DNA of 64,000 nucleotides, taken from positions 14,680-78,679 of the forward strand of contig CAWIXS010000044.1 of assembly GCA_963840075.1 (NCBI GenBank), given 5' to 3'. How positions within the stretch are numbered: the first letter of the stretch is position 1; every line of letters starts with the position of its first letter. Position numbers and translations under genes: made by a program. A model generated the notes under the pieces. That model searched no databases, was not told the origin of the DNA, and saw only the letters and a program-made list of their open reading frames with translations. Positions 63,915 through 64,000 of this stretch are shown piece by piece. This DNA comes from AWTP1-13 sp963840075. GTDB taxonomy: Bacteria; Pseudomonadota; Alphaproteobacteria; Rhizobiales; Hyphomicrobiaceae.

Positions 63915-64000
63915 CGTCTCTCCTGATTCGCTGGGCACAACCGTGCCCGCTGTCAGGCAGAAACTCCACTTATCGTCCTGTGCAGATTTGCGGGACCGGC

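Larger units (their letters stand above)
60073..63975 (-). mobile_element. IS3-family insertion sequence, split by a recombinase element
   Basis: The left end (60073-60092) and the right end (63956-63975) are inverted copies agreeing at 18 of 20 bases. The transposase genes (orfA, orfB) start at the right end and read leftwards; the last 30 codons of orfB and the end lie at 60097-60186. Taking out 60187-62871 leaves about 1.2 kb, a normal IS3-family size. The exact outer tips and target duplication are not clear; the right end is close to the window edge. Confidence 0.75.

Overview
The window is high-GC DNA (by eye well above 65 % G+C) from an alphaproteobacterium, most likely of the order Hyphomicrobiales. 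The order tsaB-rimI-fur-miaB-phoH-ybeY-corC-lnt-xre-metK at 49.4-59.0 kb is a typical alphaproteobacterial arrangement. The universal stress protein-nfuA pair, the small Rhizobiales-type hypothetical proteins and the L,D-transpeptidases agree with this. The species cannot be named from the sequence.

Layout. 0-4.2 kb: the end of a PLP-dependent dehydratase gene, then molybdenum-cofactor genes (mobA-mobB, moaA) and two very small genes. 4.25-6.1 kb: an accessory patch with two type II toxin-antitoxin pairs (hicBA, higBA), a coiled-coil protein and a gene fragment. 6.1-16.4 kb: a hydrolase/flavin oxidoreductase/SDR set, a tripartite tricarboxylate transporter (tctB-tctA with two tandem binding-protein genes) and three DMT-family exporters. 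17.1-22.7 kb: a complete branched-chain-type ABC importer (binding protein, livG, livF, livH, livM) on the minus strand, whose LivM has an extra N-terminal domain of about 190 residues. 22.9-31.2 kb: an SDR, poorly known secreted proteins, a fumarase-superfamily lyase, a lipoprotein of unusual composition and aspS. 31.4-37.9 kb: an L,D-transpeptidase, an AsmA-like envelope protein, RNase D and a hydrolase. 38.4-40.9 kb: an ECF42-type sigma factor with two YCII/DGPF genes, each preceded by the same promoter motif at identical spacing. 40.9-49.2 kb: enoyl-CoA hydratase, a second L,D-transpeptidase, a Uma2 nuclease, an amidase with a GatC/AtzG-like partner, a stress protein, nfuA and a nitroreductase. 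49.4-59.0 kb: the conserved housekeeping cluster. 60.1-64.0 kb: an IS3-family element split by a 2.7-kb serine-recombinase element.

Two features run through the whole window. First, short palindromic intergenic repeats recur in at least five sequence types, most of them bounded by GTCAT...ATGAC. Second, seven otherwise intact genes, including the essential aspS and the conserved miaB and corC, carry eight single-base frameshifts. Several of these lie in G/C runs and the lengths are always off by exactly the number expected, which points to sequencing or assembly errors rather than gene decay. I treat those genes as probably functional.

The most informative local system is the ECF42 module, where sigma factor, putative target genes and promoter motifs can all be seen together. 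The most unusual structures are the LivM extension and the nested mobile element. No CRISPR array, tRNA or rRNA gene was recognised.
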